Shown here piece after piece: positions 36,387 to 46,960 of a stretch of 64,000 nucleotides of DNA (within the stretch, counting starts at the first letter, position 1; every line of letters begins with the position of its first letter). Source of the stretch: Lysobacterales bacterium. Its GTDB lineage: Bacteria; Pseudomonadota; Gammaproteobacteria; Xanthomonadales; Xanthomonadaceae. The notes under the pieces were generated by a model. The model did not search any database, had not been told where the DNA came from, and saw nothing but the letters and a program-made list of their open reading frames with translations. The stretch spans positions 496,001 to 560,000 of the forward strand of contig JADCRD010000001.1 of assembly GCA_014946745.1 (NCBI GenBank), given 5' to 3'. A program made the translations under genes and the position numbers.

Positions 36387-38408
36387 ATGAGATTCTGTTT
36401 CTCGCCTGTATCCCTATCGCCCACGGCTCTGTTGCTTGTAGCGATGCTTGGGCTCACCTGCGACCGCGCAATCGCCGCTGCGGCCACTCCGCCCCCGCTG
36501 GAGCACTTCCTCGAGCGCGATGCCTTCGTCGACGTGAAGATCTCGCCCGATGGCCGCCACCTTGCGGCCAGCGTGCCGGTAGAACGCGGAAGCGCGCTGG
36601 TGATGCTCAACACCGAGACAGGCGAGAAGCAGGGCCACTTCTACGCTGGCAAGGAGCTGGAGATCGATGATTTCTGGTGGGCAAGCAACGACCGGTTGCT
36701 CATTTCGGCCGCGCAGCGCTTCCTGGGGGACGAGGCCCCGACCCCGACCGGCGAGATCTTCGCAACGGATGTGGACGGCGGGCGTTCCACCCCGCTGATC
36801 GGCTACCGCGCGGGCCAGCGCAGCACGGGCACCCACCTCAAGGTTCGTGAGAGCGAGCGTGTCTGGGCATCGCCCATCGCGATCCTCCCGGAGTCTGAGG
36901 GCGTGGCGCTGGTGCAGGTCGAGCCGATGCTGTCCCGAGCCACCTTGCCAGCGACTATTGAGCGTCTCGACATTGAGCACGGACGTCGGGTCAAGCTGGC
37001 GACATCGCCTGTCATTCGCGCTGACTTTCTGACGGATGCCGAGGGCAACCTCCGATTCGCCCAGGGGCGCAACGTCAACAACGAACTCGAACTCCATCAT
37101 CGCGGGCCGGGTGAGGACGAATGGACTCTGATCAATCACGAAGGACAGACCGGCCAAGAGTTGTTTGCCTGGGGTTTCACTCCCGATGGCCGGGGCGTGT
37201 ATCTGCAGGCCTCGCGCGAAGACGGTCCCGATGCGGTTGAACTGATGGACTTGGCCACCGGCGAGCGCACCGAGGTGTATCGGCATGAACGCCACGATCC
37301 GGTAGGCCCGATTCGCAGTCTGGATGGCGATTCGGTGATCGGCGTGCGCGAGCGAAACCCCCTGCCGGGCGTGCACTTCTTCGACCCGGAGCACCCCGAG
37401 GCACTGCTCTGGCGCAGCTTGCTCACGGCCTTCGAGGGGCATGAGGTCGCGGTCACCTCGGCGACTGCCGACGGCAGCGTCGCCGTTGTATTCGTGCGCA
37501 GTGATCGCAACCCCGGGGAGTACTTCCTCTTCGATCGCGAGTCCAAGCACGCTCGCCATTTCGGTAGTCGCGGCGCAAAGCTCGACCCGGAGCACATGGC
37601 GAGCACCCGCGCCGTGCAATTCCGCACGCGTGATGGACTCGCGATGGACGGATGGCTCACCCTTCCTCCGGGCGCTGCCGCGAAGGATTTGCCCCTGGTG
37701 GTGCACCCGCATGGCGGGCCTTTCGGCGTCCAGGACATCTGGGGCTTCAACCCGGGCCTGCAGATTCTCGCCACCCGCGGCTACGCCGTTCTGCAGGTGA
37801 ATTTCCGTGGTTCTGGCGGCTATGGAAAGGATTTCGTCCTGGCCGGCTACAAGCAGTGGGGTCGGGCGATGCAGGACGATTTGACCGACGCGACGCGATG
37901 GGCGATCGAAGAGGGCATCGCCGATGTCCGCCGAATCTGCATCTATGGCGCCAGCTATGGCGCGTATGCCAGCCTGATGGGCGCTGCCCGTGAGCCCGAT
38001 CTCTATGCCTGCGCTGCGGGTGATGTAGGCGTGTACGACCTCGAGGCCTGGTCGCAGCGCGTCGATTTCCAACAGCTTCGCTGGGGTCGGAACTACCTGC
38101 GTGATGCGATCGGTACCGAGGGCCTGGAGCAGGTGTCGCCGGTCCACCTCGCCGCGAGCATCAAGGTGCCGGTCTTTCTTGCGGCGGGCGAGAACGATCG
38201 CCGCGCGCCCGTGCAGCAGACCGAGCGGATGGAAGAGGCCCTGGAGCGCGCCGAGGTGCCGGTGCAGTCCCTGTACTTCCGCGGCGAGGGCCACGGCTAC
38301 TACTCGACCGAAAACAAGCTCAAGTTTTACAGCGAGCTGCTTGCCTTCTTCGATCAGCACATCGGTAGCGGCTGGGAACCCGCTGAGACCACGCCTTCTG
38401 GGCCTTGA
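36387..38408 (+). CDS. Secreted S9-family (prolyl oligopeptidase-like) peptidase
   Basis: 673 residues with a signal peptide ([20 protein letters not shown]). Residues ~40-400 form a propeller-like N-terminal domain ([17 protein letters not shown] opens it). The alpha/beta hydrolase domain has [13 protein letters not shown] (oxyanion), [14 protein letters not shown] (Ser523), AGENDRRAP (Asp604) and GEGHGYY (His636). It is likely a periplasmic dipeptidyl or acylaminoacyl peptidase. ATG at 36387 precedes the signal sequence; an ATG 14 codons upstream adds a polar stretch. Confidence 0.92.
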   Translation: MRFCFSPVSLSPTALLLVAMLGLTCDRAIAAAATPPPLEHFLERDAFVDVKISPDGRHLAASVPVERGSALVMLNTETGEKQGHFYAGKELEIDDFWWASNDRLLISAAQRFLGDEAPTPTGEIFATDVDGGRSTPLIGYRAGQRSTGTHLKVRESERVWASPIAILPESEGVALVQVEPMLSRATLPATIERLDIEHGRRVKLATSPVIRADFLTDAEGNLRFAQGRNVNNELELHHRGPGEDEWTLINHEGQTGQELFAWGFTPDGRGVYLQASREDGPDAVELMDLATGERTEVYRHERHDPVGPIRSLDGDSVIGVRERNPLPGVHFFDPEHPEALLWRSLLTAFEGHEVAVTSATADGSVAVVFVRSDRNPGEYFLFDRESKHARHFGSRGAKLDPEHMASTRAVQFRTRDGLAMDGWLTLPPGAAAKDLPLVVHPHGGPFGVQDIWGFNPGLQILATRGYAVLQVNFRGSGGYGKDFVLAGYKQWGRAMQDDLTDATRWAIEEGIADVRRICIYGASYGAYASLMGAAREPDLYACAAGDVGVYDLEAWSQRVDFQQLRWGRNYLRDAIGTEGLEQVSPVHLAASIKVPVFLAAGENDRRAPVQQTERMEEALERAEVPVQSLYFRGEGHGYYSTENKLKFYSELLAFFDQHIGSGWEPAETTPSGP

Positions 38409-38530
38409 GGCTGCCGAGCCGCCCTCGTGCACCCTCCGCGGCCCGGCGTGCCTCATGTACGCCGGGCCGCTACACTTTGCGGCCTTCGCGCGGCTTTCCG
38501 CGCGACACCTCACAAGGCCTGGAGCCACGC

Positions 38531-39097
38531 ATGAGCATCAAGTCCGACCGCTGGATCCGTCGCATGGCCGAGCAGGGCATGATCGAGCCCTTCGAGCCCG
38601 GCCAGGTCAAGCAGAATGCGGGCGGCGAGCGCATCGTCAGCTACGGCACATCGAGCTACGGCTATGACGTGCGCTGCGCGCGCGAGTTCAAGATATTCAC
38701 CAACATCAACAGCACCATCGTCGATCCCAAGCACTTCGATCCCAGCAGCTTTGTCGACGTGGTGGGCGACACCTGCATCATTCCGCCCAACTCGTTCGCG
38801 CTGGCGCGCACGGTGGAGTACTTCCGTATCCCGCGCGATGTGCTGGTGGTGTGTCTCGGCAAGAGCACCTATGCGCGCTGCGGCATCATCGTCAACGTGA
38901 CCCCGCTGGAGCCCGAGTGGGAAGGCCACGTGACCCTGGAGTTCAGCAACACCACGCCGCTGCCCGCCCGCATCTACGCCGGCGAAGGCGTGGCGCAGAT
39001 GCTGTTCTACCAGTCGGATGAAGTCTGCGAGACCAGCTACAAGGACCGCGGCGGCAAGTACCAGGGCCAGACCGGGGTGACGCTGCCGCGGACCTGA
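38531..39097 (+). CDS. dcd: dCTP deaminase
   Basis: 188 residues: [49 protein letters not shown] with the catalytic Glu, and [13 protein letters not shown] at the end. Typical Dcd, forming dUTP for dTMP synthesis. The ATG at 38531 gives the family length; the longer frame upstream overlaps the S9 gene end. Convergent with cysteine synthase across a repeat-rich gap. Confidence 0.95.
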   Translation: MSIKSDRWIRRMAEQGMIEPFEPGQVKQNAGGERIVSYGTSSYGYDVRCAREFKIFTNINSTIVDPKHFDPSSFVDVVGDTCIIPPNSFALARTVEYFRIPRDVLVVCLGKSTYARCGIIVNVTPLEPEWEGHVTLEFSNTTPLPARIYAGEGVAQMLFYQSDEVCETSYKDRGGKYQGQTGVTLPRT

Positions 39098-39107
39098 CGG
39101 TTCGCGG

Positions 39108-39537
39108 CGGGATTGGGGATTGGGGATTGCCGAAGGTCGATGACGCAGCGGTTGTTCGCAGGTCGGAAGCTGATACGACCCTCGATGCGGGCCTGAGGCA
39201 ACGCTGAAGAATTGAGGGTTGCCGCGCGCCATGGAGGGCGCGCCCGCGGATCGAGCACGTAAGTGCTTGATCCAGCGTGACCGAGCGAAGCGAAGGCGTC
39301 GCCGCATAGCGGCCGAACGAGTCCGGACATGTGCCGGACTCGCGACCACTGATCAAGGCCAGGAGGGACTTGATCAGTGTCGCCCTAATGCGAGAGCGCA
39401 TCGGGGCTACGAAACTCACAACTCTCCCGTGTAGCTTCGCTCGCCCTATGGCAGCGAAGCATCATCCGCCCCATCAACATCAAGACGGTACCCGGCTTCG
39501 AGGCAACCAAATCCCCAATCCCCAATCCCCAATCCCG
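39108..39537. repeat. Paired inverted heptamer arrays around a ~190-bp element
   Basis: Three units CGGGATT/GGGGATT at 39108-39128 and four AATCCCC/AATCCCG at 39510-39537, in opposite orientation, frame the 463-base convergent gap between dcd and cysK. Confidence 0.88.
39196..39388. repeat. ~190-bp mosaic intergenic element (copy B, inverted)
   Basis: Reverse-complement arrangement of copy A: terminal hairpin-like block GCAACGCTGAA...GGGTTGC at 39198-39222, GGGCGCGCCCGCGGATCGAG, GTGACCGAGCGAAGCGAAGG, the GAGTCCGG/CCGGACTC stem, and a GATCAAG...CTTGATC hairpin at the far end. Lies between convergent dcd and cysK. Confidence 0.88.
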
Positions 39538-39560
39538 CCGCGCCGTGGGCGCGGCTAGGC

Positions 39561-40499
39561 TCACACCTCGTCCGAGCCCTCGTTGATGCCTTCAAAGAGG
39601 AAGGTCGAGAGGTAGCGTTCGCCGGTGTCGGGCAGCATCACCAGCACCTGGCTGCCGGGCTCCAGGTCCTTGGCCAGCTCCAGCGCGGCGGCATAGGTGG
39701 CGCCGGCCGAGATGCCGACGAAGATGCCTTCCTTGCGTGCCAGCTCCAGCGAGGTGTCGCGGGCGACCACGTCCTCGACCGGGATGTTGCGGTCGAAGAT
39801 CTCGCGGTTCAGCACCGGTGGGATGAAGTCCGGCGTCCAGCCCTGGATCTTGTGCGGCTTCCATTCGCCGCCGGCCAGAAGCTGCGCGCCTGCCGGCTCG
39901 GTGGTGCAGATCTTGATGTCCGGCCGAGCCAGCTTGAGGATCTCGCCGGCGCCGGTCATGGTGCCGCCCGTGCCGTAGCCGGTGACGTACCAGTCGAGCC
40001 GCTTGCCGGCGAAGTCGGAGAGGATTTCCGGCCCGGTGGTGTTGCGGTGGAAGGCCGGGTTGGCGGGGTTCTCGAACTGCCTTGCGAGGAATCCGCCGGT
40101 CCGCTCGGCGTACTCCTTGGCTGCGCGCACCATGCCGGTGGCGCGTTCGGGTGCAGGTGTCAGCACCACCTTGGCGCCGAGTGCTCGCATCAGCTTGCGG
40201 CGCTCGATCGAGAAGGTCTCGACCATGAAGGCGACGAAGGGATAGCCGCGCGCGGCGCAGACCATGGCCAACGCGATGCCGGTGTTGCCGGAAGTCGCTT
40301 CCACCACGGTCTGGCCGGGCTTCAGCAGGCCCTTCTGCTCGGCGTCCAGGATGATCGCCAGCGCCAGGCGGTCCTTCACCGAGGCCATCGGGTTGAAGGC
40401 TTCGATCTTGACGAACAGATCGACGTGCTCGGGCTTGTAGCGGTGGATGCGGACGATCGGCGTGCGGCCAATGGTGTCGAGGATGCTGTTGTAGATCAT
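39561..40499 (-). CDS. cysK: Cysteine synthase (O-acetylserine sulfhydrylase)
   Basis: 312 residues: NPMASVKDRLA with PLP Lys42, EATSGNTGIALAMVCAARGY (substrate loop), VTGYGTGGTMTGAGEILK (PLP phosphate), and a C-terminal active-site Ser/Ala segment (LPDTGERYLSTFLF). CysK-like rather than CysM-like. It makes cysteine from O-acetylserine and sulfide. ATG at 40499. It is a single-gene unit here; a CysB-like regulator is encoded at 26734. Confidence 0.92.
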   Translation of the reverse strand: MIYNSILDTIGRTPIVRIHRYKPEHVDLFVKIEAFNPMASVKDRLALAIILDAEQKGLLKPGQTVVEATSGNTGIALAMVCAARGYPFVAFMVETFSIERRKLMRALGAKVVLTPAPERATGMVRAAKEYAERTGGFLARQFENPANPAFHRNTTGPEILSDFAGKRLDWYVTGYGTGGTMTGAGEILKLARPDIKICTTEPAGAQLLAGGEWKPHKIQGWTPDFIPPVLNREIFDRNIPVEDVVARDTSLELARKEGIFVGISAGATYAAALELAKDLEPGSQVLVMLPDTGERYLSTFLFEGINEGSDEV

Positions 40500-40652
40500 G
40501 GTGGGGCCTTGGAGTGCAGTCGGGGGATTCCACGCGGTGCAGCAGTGGCTGGGCCAGTGTTGCCCTCGCCTATAGTCCTGCGCGTCATGACGAGCTGGCG
40601 GCGCTCGGAGCGGGCGGTACGCAGCTGTGCTCGCCTCATCGTGCTGCGCCCC

Positions 40653-40689
40653 AACGCAGACGCCCGCCATGAAGGCGGGCGTCTGCGTT
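40653..40689. terminator. Perfect 16-bp hairpin downstream of the nuclease
   Basis: AACGCAGACGCCCGCC / GGCGGGCGTCTGCGTT with a 5-base loop, 19 bases after the stop of the large exported nuclease (minus strand). No strong T-tract follows, but the stem is the longest perfect one noted in the window. Confidence 0.7.
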
Positions 40690-40708
40690 GTGCAACCGGG
40701 AGGCTCGA

Positions 40709-43700
40709 TCAGTTGATCGCTTCGAAGCCGTTCGCAAAGATCGCAGCAGGCAGCGGCGGGCTGACGAAAATCACGAAGCCATCGTGATCCGAACTGCCGG
40801 TCGGCACCCAGGGCTGGGCTGGCGTGACCGCCGTGCCCTGCGGGCACAGGGCCAGATCGCGGTTGGTGAAGTTGCAGACGCGGAATCGCTGGGTCGATGC
40901 GTCCACGTTGGCGCGACCGTAGGCCATGCCCGTCACGAAGTTCGACGCGACGCTGTTGAACAGGCCGTGGTCGAGCACCTGATTGGTCGCTACATCGCGA
41001 CCGGTGCTGCCCTGGACGGCTCCGAAGTTCTCGGTGAACTTGTAGGAGTAGCGCTGCTCGGCGGGCAGCAGGTCCACGGCGTTGATCATGGCCGGCGACA
41101 CGATGTTGGCCCCACCGGGCAGCTCGCAGTCGGTGACGCTATTGGCCGGAGCGCAGGTGTTCTCGTCGTTGCGGTAGGTGCCCGCGATCAGGCCCACGAC
41201 ATCCGCGTAGCCATCGGTGAACTGATAGGCGTTGTGATCGCCGATCACGAACAGCGGCACCTGCGCAGTTGCGGGGTCGGACTGCAGGCCCTGCACTAGC
41301 GTGGCGATCGAGCGCGCCTGCAGGAAACGTTTGGCGCGCACGCGCTCGCCTTCCGCATCGCTCACATCCACACCGCCGCGCGAGCGGGTGTGGTTGTTGA
41401 TCACGTTGAAGGCGAAGGGGCGGCCGTTGCCGATGAAGGTGGCGCGCAGCAGCAGCGGCGGACGGTCGTGCAGGATTGAAGTCGGGGTGCCGCTGGGGTC
41501 GTTCCAGGTCTCGGTGGCGGCCAGCTGGGTGACCGTGTCCACGGTGACCCGCGCCGGATTCACGAGATAGCCCACGTCGATGCCGCCCACGTCGCTGCCT
41601 TCCACCAGGTAGGCGACATAGGCGGGGCCACCGTCGGCACTGATCTGGGTCGCGAGCTGCTGCAGGATGGCGAGGTTCTCGACCTCCTGCAGGCCGACCA
41701 CGTCCGGGCTGCGCAGCACGTCGCGGAGGTAGGCGCTGACCTGGCCCAGCTGGTGGGTGACGCGTGCGGCGTTGGTTTCGAGCGCTGCCGTGGCTGCGCA
41801 CAGGCTGGGTGAGTTGCCGGCGACCGCGTCGCAGAATCGGAAGGCGTTGAAGCTGCCGATGGTCAGCTCGCGGGTGGAGGGCGCGGGGACAGGACTCACC
41901 ACCTGGTTGCTGCCGGCGACGATCGTGAGGCTGCTCGGCCAGAACTCGTAGTCGCCGAAATCGAAGCCGATCACGCCCTCGGCGGAGAAGCGCGTGCCGC
42001 CCGCCAGCTCGGTGTCGACCAGCCCGGTGAGCAGGAAATCGGCATCCATCTCGAAGATTTCCGGGTTGCCATCCCACACGCCCGCAGCGGAATTGGAGGG
42101 CACCAGCGTATTGCCGAAGCGCGCACCTTTCTCGCGCAGCCCGCGTTCGCCGTAGGGCGAAATCCAGACTTCGGCGAACAGCTGGCCGGCCGGGCTGGCG
42201 AAGCGCTGGTTGGAGACGGTCACGGCGCCCGTCGCGATCTGGATGCGCATGCCTTCGAAGCACTCGAAATTGCCCACCGCGCCGCAGCTGAGGTTGGCGG
42301 GATCCTTGGACGGGATCGGAATGCTGCCGCCGGCAGGGACGTTGCCAAACGCGACCGCGCTCGGCAGCGGCTGGGCGCTGGCTTCGGTGAGGATGCTGTT
42401 GCCGGTGTCGCGGGTCGCGTTGACGACGATCTGGGTGAGGCTGAAGAACTCAGCCACCCGGCCGATCACCTCGACCTGGTCGCCGACCGCGATCAGTTCG
42501 CCGGCGTCGTTGCGCGGAGCACCTGCCGTGAACACGTACACGCCATTCGAAGTGAGCGAGTTGTTGTCGTCACGGGCGTTCGGCGTCTGCATGGTGAAGC
42601 CGCTCGTGCCCACCGCGGTGACGATATTGCTGCGGCTGCGTACCGCATCGCCGGTGACGTTGGCCGCCGCATTGCAGGCGGTGATGAAGGGCGAGCACGC
42701 TCCGCTGCCTTGGATCGTAAACACTTCGCTGATCGGCAGGTCATCGTCAAGGATGGTGCCCGACTTGCTCAGCGGAGTGGCCTGGGTGCCGTCGGTGCCC
42801 ACGAAGTTGCTGAGGCTGATGCTGACCACCGCATCCGGTTCGTCGGTACGGTTGCCGATCGAGCGCACGTTGATGGCGTAGGGCAGCGGTGTCTGATCCG
42901 TGATTTGCACGGTGCTCGGACCCGCGTAATCGAACCGGCCGCCCGGTCCCGTCACGGCGAGGTCGAAGCTGACCGGCGTGCCGGCAGCGGGGGGCGCGGA
43001 GAGATTCAGGTTGAACGTCAGCAGGTTGCCACTCGCCGAGTCGCCTTCGGCCACACTGACGACACCTTCGGCGAAACTGACCACTGGCAACGCGGGCAGA
43101 TCGTCCTCAAGAATCGTGGCTTGCTTGGTGATCGGTGAGGTCTGGCTGACGTCCGTGCCGGTGAAGCCCGAGAGGGTCATGGTCACAACGCTGTCGCCTT
43201 GGACCAGGTTGTTTCCGACGCTGGTTGCGCTCAGCACGATCGGCAGCACGGTCGCGCTGGTGACGGTCAAGGTGCTGGGGCCGGTGTAGCTGAAGCGCCC
43301 GGCTTCACCCGTCACCGCAACGTTGAACGACACCGATTGCGAAGCTGTGGGCGCCGGCGTGAGGTTGATCGTGAAGTCGACGGGGTTCGATTGCCCGAGG
43401 CCGCCTTCGTTGGCGCTGATGGCCGCGGCCGCGAAGCTGACCACGGGGGCCGGCGCCGGTCCGGCCGTCACCGTAATGGCGACATCGTCGATCGCCAGCG
43501 AGTCGTCCGAGCTGGTCGCATCGGTATCGGTCCAGCGGATCCAGAACTCCGCTCCGGCAGCGACGTTGGGGCTGTTGATCGTGCGCAGCAGGAAGCGCTG
43601 GTTCTCAGCGGAATTGCCGTTCAGCGCGTTGGTCACTACCGCGCCGCAGGCGAGCGACTGGAAATCCAGCTCAGGCACCGCCGTCCAGGTGCCGGTGCTC

Positions 43701-44167
43701 AGCGATGTGGCGTCGGTGCTGTACTCGAAGCGCAGGAAGTCGCAGCGGTTGGCAGCGCCGTGGCGCCACTGTTCGCCCACGTAGCTGACCGTGAAGTCGA
43801 CCAGCGGGCCGGGATTGTCGTTGCGCAGGCGGGCGCCGAACACGCTGGCGACCGAGCCGCTTCGCAGACTGCCCAGGGCGCGCTCGCCGGTGGTCCCGCC
43901 CGTGGCGGCTCCCAGGCTCAGCGTGTCGCCCGCGTTGCTGCTGCCGTCGACGGCGCGGAAGGTGGTGTTCGCACCGGTGCCGGTCTCGACAAAGATCCAA
44001 CCCGCCGGCAGCGTCGTGACCGCGTTGCTCGTGCCAGTGCTGGGCAGCGTGTTGAAGTCCTGAGTGTAGGTCTCGCCCGACCGGAGGTTGACCTGCGCCG
44101 ACGCGCTTGCCCCCACCGCGAGCCCCAGCGCCAGCAGCGCCATGTGTGCCGCCTTGCAACCCTTCAT
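40709..44167 (-). CDS. Large exported ExeM/NucH-like endonuclease with Calx-beta repeats and FANGFE tail
   Basis: 1152 residues: signal peptide (MALLALGLAVGASASAQ); N-terminal beta-sandwich (~30-220); two Calx-beta-like repeats (VSFAAAAISANEGG and VSFAEGVVSVAEGDS, each ending ILEDDLP/ILDDDLP, Ca-binding); a lamin-tail/OB-like region; and an endonuclease/exonuclease/phosphatase domain (~745-1110) with VVGLQEVEN, NNHTRSRGG, VIGDHNAY and GSSDHDGF, the metal and catalytic residues of DNase I-like enzymes. The C-terminus PAAIFANGFEAIN shares FANGFE with the subtilase at 20254. Probably a surface or secreted DNase. Start at ATG 44167; a TTG five codons earlier is possible. Highly acidic. Confidence 0.88.
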   Translation of the reverse strand: MKGCKAAHMALLALGLAVGASASAQVNLRSGETYTQDFNTLPSTGTSNAVTTLPAGWIFVETGTGANTTFRAVDGSSNAGDTLSLGAATGGTTGERALGSLRSGSVASVFGARLRNDNPGPLVDFTVSYVGEQWRHGAANRCDFLRFEYSTDATSLSTGTWTAVPELDFQSLACGAVVTNALNGNSAENQRFLLRTINSPNVAAGAEFWIRWTDTDATSSDDSLAIDDVAITVTAGPAPAPVVSFAAAAISANEGGLGQSNPVDFTINLTPAPTASQSVSFNVAVTGEAGRFSYTGPSTLTVTSATVLPIVLSATSVGNNLVQGDSVVTMTLSGFTGTDVSQTSPITKQATILEDDLPALPVVSFAEGVVSVAEGDSASGNLLTFNLNLSAPPAAGTPVSFDLAVTGPGGRFDYAGPSTVQITDQTPLPYAINVRSIGNRTDEPDAVVSISLSNFVGTDGTQATPLSKSGTILDDDLPISEVFTIQGSGACSPFITACNAAANVTGDAVRSRSNIVTAVGTSGFTMQTPNARDDNNSLTSNGVYVFTAGAPRNDAGELIAVGDQVEVIGRVAEFFSLTQIVVNATRDTGNSILTEASAQPLPSAVAFGNVPAGGSIPIPSKDPANLSCGAVGNFECFEGMRIQIATGAVTVSNQRFASPAGQLFAEVWISPYGERGLREKGARFGNTLVPSNSAAGVWDGNPEIFEMDADFLLTGLVDTELAGGTRFSAEGVIGFDFGDYEFWPSSLTIVAGSNQVVSPVPAPSTRELTIGSFNAFRFCDAVAGNSPSLCAATAALETNAARVTHQLGQVSAYLRDVLRSPDVVGLQEVENLAILQQLATQISADGGPAYVAYLVEGSDVGGIDVGYLVNPARVTVDTVTQLAATETWNDPSGTPTSILHDRPPLLLRATFIGNGRPFAFNVINNHTRSRGGVDVSDAEGERVRAKRFLQARSIATLVQGLQSDPATAQVPLFVIGDHNAYQFTDGYADVVGLIAGTYRNDENTCAPANSVTDCELPGGANIVSPAMINAVDLLPAEQRYSYKFTENFGAVQGSTGRDVATNQVLDHGLFNSVASNFVTGMAYGRANVDASTQRFRVCNFTNRDLALCPQGTAVTPAQPWVPTGSSDHDGFVIFVSPPLPAAIFANGFEAIN

Positions 44168-44434
44168 TCCGCAACCCCGCAAACGATGGAAAACCGCTGG
44201 AGTGTAGCGGTCGGCGCTTACAGATTCATGTCAGGTTTAGTGAAGCTGTCACAAAGCCGTGCTCCACGCCTGCGGCCTCGCGTTCGGCGTTCGATCTCTC
44301 CAGGCGCGTGGGATGCGTCGCGTCAGGGGCGCCCCCGTCGCAGACCTGCGCGTGGGTGGACCCGCGCGCCCTTGAGACCACTCGCGAAGCGGCGGGCCGA
44401 GGGTTCCGCGCCAGCGAACGAAACCGTCGCTGCC

Positions 44435-45166
44435 TCAGCGCAGCTCGATCAGCCGCAACTCGTAGGCATCCGCCCCGTCCTCGCGCTGCAGGACACGCAG
44501 CGGCGCCGGCGGCAGGCTCGGATCGATCCAGAGGGTGATCTCGCGGTCCTTGTCGGTGCGGCGATGGTGCAGGGCGACGGCCTCGCGCTGGCCCATCGGC
44601 ACGCTCACCGATTCCCTGCCGCGCACGCGGTACTCGACCGGGTCGCTGTCGCCGCGGTTGACCATGTCGAGGCGGATGACGCCCTCGGCGCCGGCGCGCA
44701 GGCGCTGCGCCAGGGCGAGGTTGAGGATCTGCGGGTTGACCGTGTCGGCGCCCAAGGGCGCGGGGCCGCGGTGTTCGGGCTTGGCGTCGCCGTTCCAGCG
44801 GACTTCGCCTGCGCTCCAGTCGAACTCCGTGCCGATGCTGCGGCGGCGCAGGCTGATGCCGCCCTCGGAGCGCGCGGACAGTGGTTTCAGGCGGCCATCG
44901 GGCAGGGCTTCGAAGTCGGTGCTTTCGGTCATCTCGAAGCCGGACAGCCGGGCCATGCCGGAGGTGCCGCGGACATCGCTGGTGAAGCGCCACTGGGCGC
45001 CGTCGATACGCTCCAGCCGCATCACCGCCTCGCCCTGCGCCTTGCCGTCGCGCAGCACCTCGTAGCGTGCCGTGAAAGGTTCCAGCGCGCCGGCCTGTGC
45101 GTGGCCGTCAGTGGCGCCGAGCGCCAGCGCCGCGAGGGCGGCAAATCGGAACAGACTCAGGCGCAT
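44435..45166 (-). CDS. DUF3108 domain-containing exported protein
   Basis: 243 residues with a signal peptide (FAALAALALGATDGHAQA). FTARYEVLRDGKAQGEAVMRL opens the DUF3108 beta-barrel-like fold, and ITLWIDPSLPPAPLRVLQRE is the other conserved strand pair. Function unknown; in this lineage it commonly follows purN. Its start overlaps the purN end by ten bases. The 267-base gap downstream to the nuclease start contains nothing recognised. Confidence 0.88.
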   Translation of the reverse strand: MRLSLFRFAALAALALGATDGHAQAGALEPFTARYEVLRDGKAQGEAVMRLERIDGAQWRFTSDVRGTSGMARLSGFEMTESTDFEALPDGRLKPLSARSEGGISLRRRSIGTEFDWSAGEVRWNGDAKPEHRGPAPLGADTVNPQILNLALAQRLRAGAEGVIRLDMVNRGDSDPVEYRVRGRESVSVPMGQREAVALHHRRTDKDREITLWIDPSLPPAPLRVLQREDGADAYELRLIELR

Positions 45167-45804
45167 ACGTAGACCTCGCGGTCGCTCAGTTCATGGTGGG
45201 AGTCGAGAAAGCGAACGGCATCGCCTTGACGGATGCGTCCAGCGGCCAGCGCACGAATCGCCGCCAGCAGCAGGGGGCGTTCGACCCCGCGCACGCGCGC
45301 TTCCAGCGTGTGTTCGTCGTCGGTCGGATGCACCGGCACCCGTGCCTGCGCCATCACCGGGCCACCGTCGAGTTCGGCGGTCACCCAGTGCACGCTGGCG
45401 CCGTGCACTGAATCGCCCGCGTCCAGGCACTGGCGATGCGTGTGCAGGCCGCGAAACTTGGGCAGCAGGGAAGGGTGCAGGTTGATCATCCGGTGCTCGA
45501 AGCGCTGCGCCATTTCGGCGCTGATGATGCGCATGTAGCCGGCACAGACGATGAGTTCGGGCTGAACCTGCTCGACCCGGGCAAACAGCGCATGGTCGTG
45601 CTCGACGCGCGAATCGAAGCCCTTGGGGCTGAGCGCGCAGACCGGCATGCCGGCGGTCAGCGCGCGTTCGAGCGCGCGTGCGCCGGGCTTGTCGGAGAAC
45701 AGGCCAACGAAGTCCACATCGAGACTGCCCGCGTCGCGGGCCTCGATCATCGCCTGCAGGGTGCTGCCTTCGCCCGAGGCCAGCACGGCCACGCGCAGGG
45801 TCAT
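45157..45804 (-). CDS. purN: Phosphoribosylglycinamide formyltransferase
   Basis: 215 residues: VLASGEGSTLQAMIEA (phosphate-binding), NLHPSLLPKFRGLHTH (catalytic Asn/His), and GASVHWVTAELDGGPVMAQA (catalytic Asp). Transfers formyl from 10-formyl-THF to GAR, step three of purine synthesis. It starts four bases after purM stops. Confidence 0.95.
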   Translation of the reverse strand: MTLRVAVLASGEGSTLQAMIEARDAGSLDVDFVGLFSDKPGARALERALTAGMPVCALSPKGFDSRVEHDHALFARVEQVQPELIVCAGYMRIISAEMAQRFEHRMINLHPSLLPKFRGLHTHRQCLDAGDSVHGASVHWVTAELDGGPVMAQARVPVHPTDDEHTLEARVRGVERPLLLAAIRALAAGRIRQGDAVRFLDSHHELSDREVYVCA

Positions 45805-45808
45805 TGGC

Positions 45809-46867
45809 TTAGACGATCGTGACGCGGTGTTCGCCGCTGGCGGCCACCACTTCGCCGATGCGCCAGTGCTTCAGGCCGAGGCGATCGAGGTCGGCTTCGA
45901 TCGCGCTGGCGGCAGCGGGATCGATCAGCAGGGTGTAGCCGATGCCGCAGTTGAAGGTGCGCCACATCTCACGCTGGGGCACGGCGCCCTCGCGCTGCAG
46001 CCAGTCGAACAGAGCGGGCAGGGCCCAGCTGCTGCTGTCGATGTGCAGGCCCAGGCCCTCGGGCACCACGCGGATGATGTTTTCTTCTAGCCCGCCGCCG
46101 GTGATGTGGGCCATCGCGTGGATGGCCTCGGCGCGCGCGCCTGGGTTGTGCTTGGCGAGCAGCTCCAGCACCGGCTTCACGTAGATCTCGGTCGGCGCCA
46201 TCAGCGCATCGACCAGCTTGACGCCGCCGAGCTCCAAGTCGAAGGGCCGGCCGGCGCGATCGACAATGCGGCGGATCAGCGAGTAGCCGTTCGAGTGCGC
46301 ACCGCTCGATGCGATGCCGAGGATGAGGTCACCGGCCTTGACCGCCGCGCCGTCGAGCAGGGCCGACTTCTCGACCGCGCCGACGCAGAAGCCGGCAAGG
46401 TCGTACTCGCCAGGCGGGTACATGTCGGGCATCTCGGCGGTTTCGCCGCCGATCAGTGCACAGCCGGCCAGCTCGCAGCCGCGGGCGATGCCGCCGACCA
46501 CGCTGACCGTGGTCTCGACGTCGAGCTTGCCGGTGGCGAAGTAGTCCAGAAAGAACAGCGATTCCGCGCCTTGCACCAGCACGTCATTGACGCACATGCC
46601 GACCAGATCGATGCCGATGGTGTCGTGGCGGTTCAGCTGCTGGGCCAGCTTGAGCTTAGTGCCGACACCGTCGGTGCCGGAGACCAGCACCGGCTCGCGG
46701 TACTTGCCGGAAAGGTTGAACAGCGCGCCGAAGCCGCCCAGGCCGCCCATCACCTCGGGTCGGAAGGTGCGCTTGACCAGCGGCTTGATGCGCTCGACGA
46801 CGGTGTTGCCGGCGTCGATATCGACACCCGCATCGCGGTAGGTGAGGGGCTGCTGCGGGTTGCTCAC
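45809..46867 (-). CDS. purM: Phosphoribosylformylglycinamidine cyclo-ligase
   Basis: 352 residues, standard length: [27 protein letters not shown] (ATP-binding), [34 protein letters not shown], and [14 protein letters not shown]. Makes AIR from FGAM. First gene of purM-purN-DUF3108, divergent from the DUF2066 gene (93 bases between starts). Confidence 0.96.
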   Translation of the reverse strand: MSNPQQPLTYRDAGVDIDAGNTVVERIKPLVKRTFRPEVMGGLGGFGALFNLSGKYREPVLVSGTDGVGTKLKLAQQLNRHDTIGIDLVGMCVNDVLVQGAESLFFLDYFATGKLDVETTVSVVGGIARGCELAGCALIGGETAEMPDMYPPGEYDLAGFCVGAVEKSALLDGAAVKAGDLILGIASSGAHSNGYSLIRRIVDRAGRPFDLELGGVKLVDALMAPTEIYVKPVLELLAKHNPGARAEAIHAMAHITGGGLEENIIRVVPEGLGLHIDSSSWALPALFDWLQREGAVPQREMWRTFNCGIGYTLLIDPAAASAIEADLDRLGLKHWRIGEVVAASGEHRVTIV

Positions 46868-46960
46868 GAGGGTGTCCTGGGCCGGCAGGAAAGCCGCGCA
46901 TGATAGCAGCCGCCTCCGCTCGGACGGCCTCTGCAGGCCCCGGCGCGGCCCTCGGTTACC

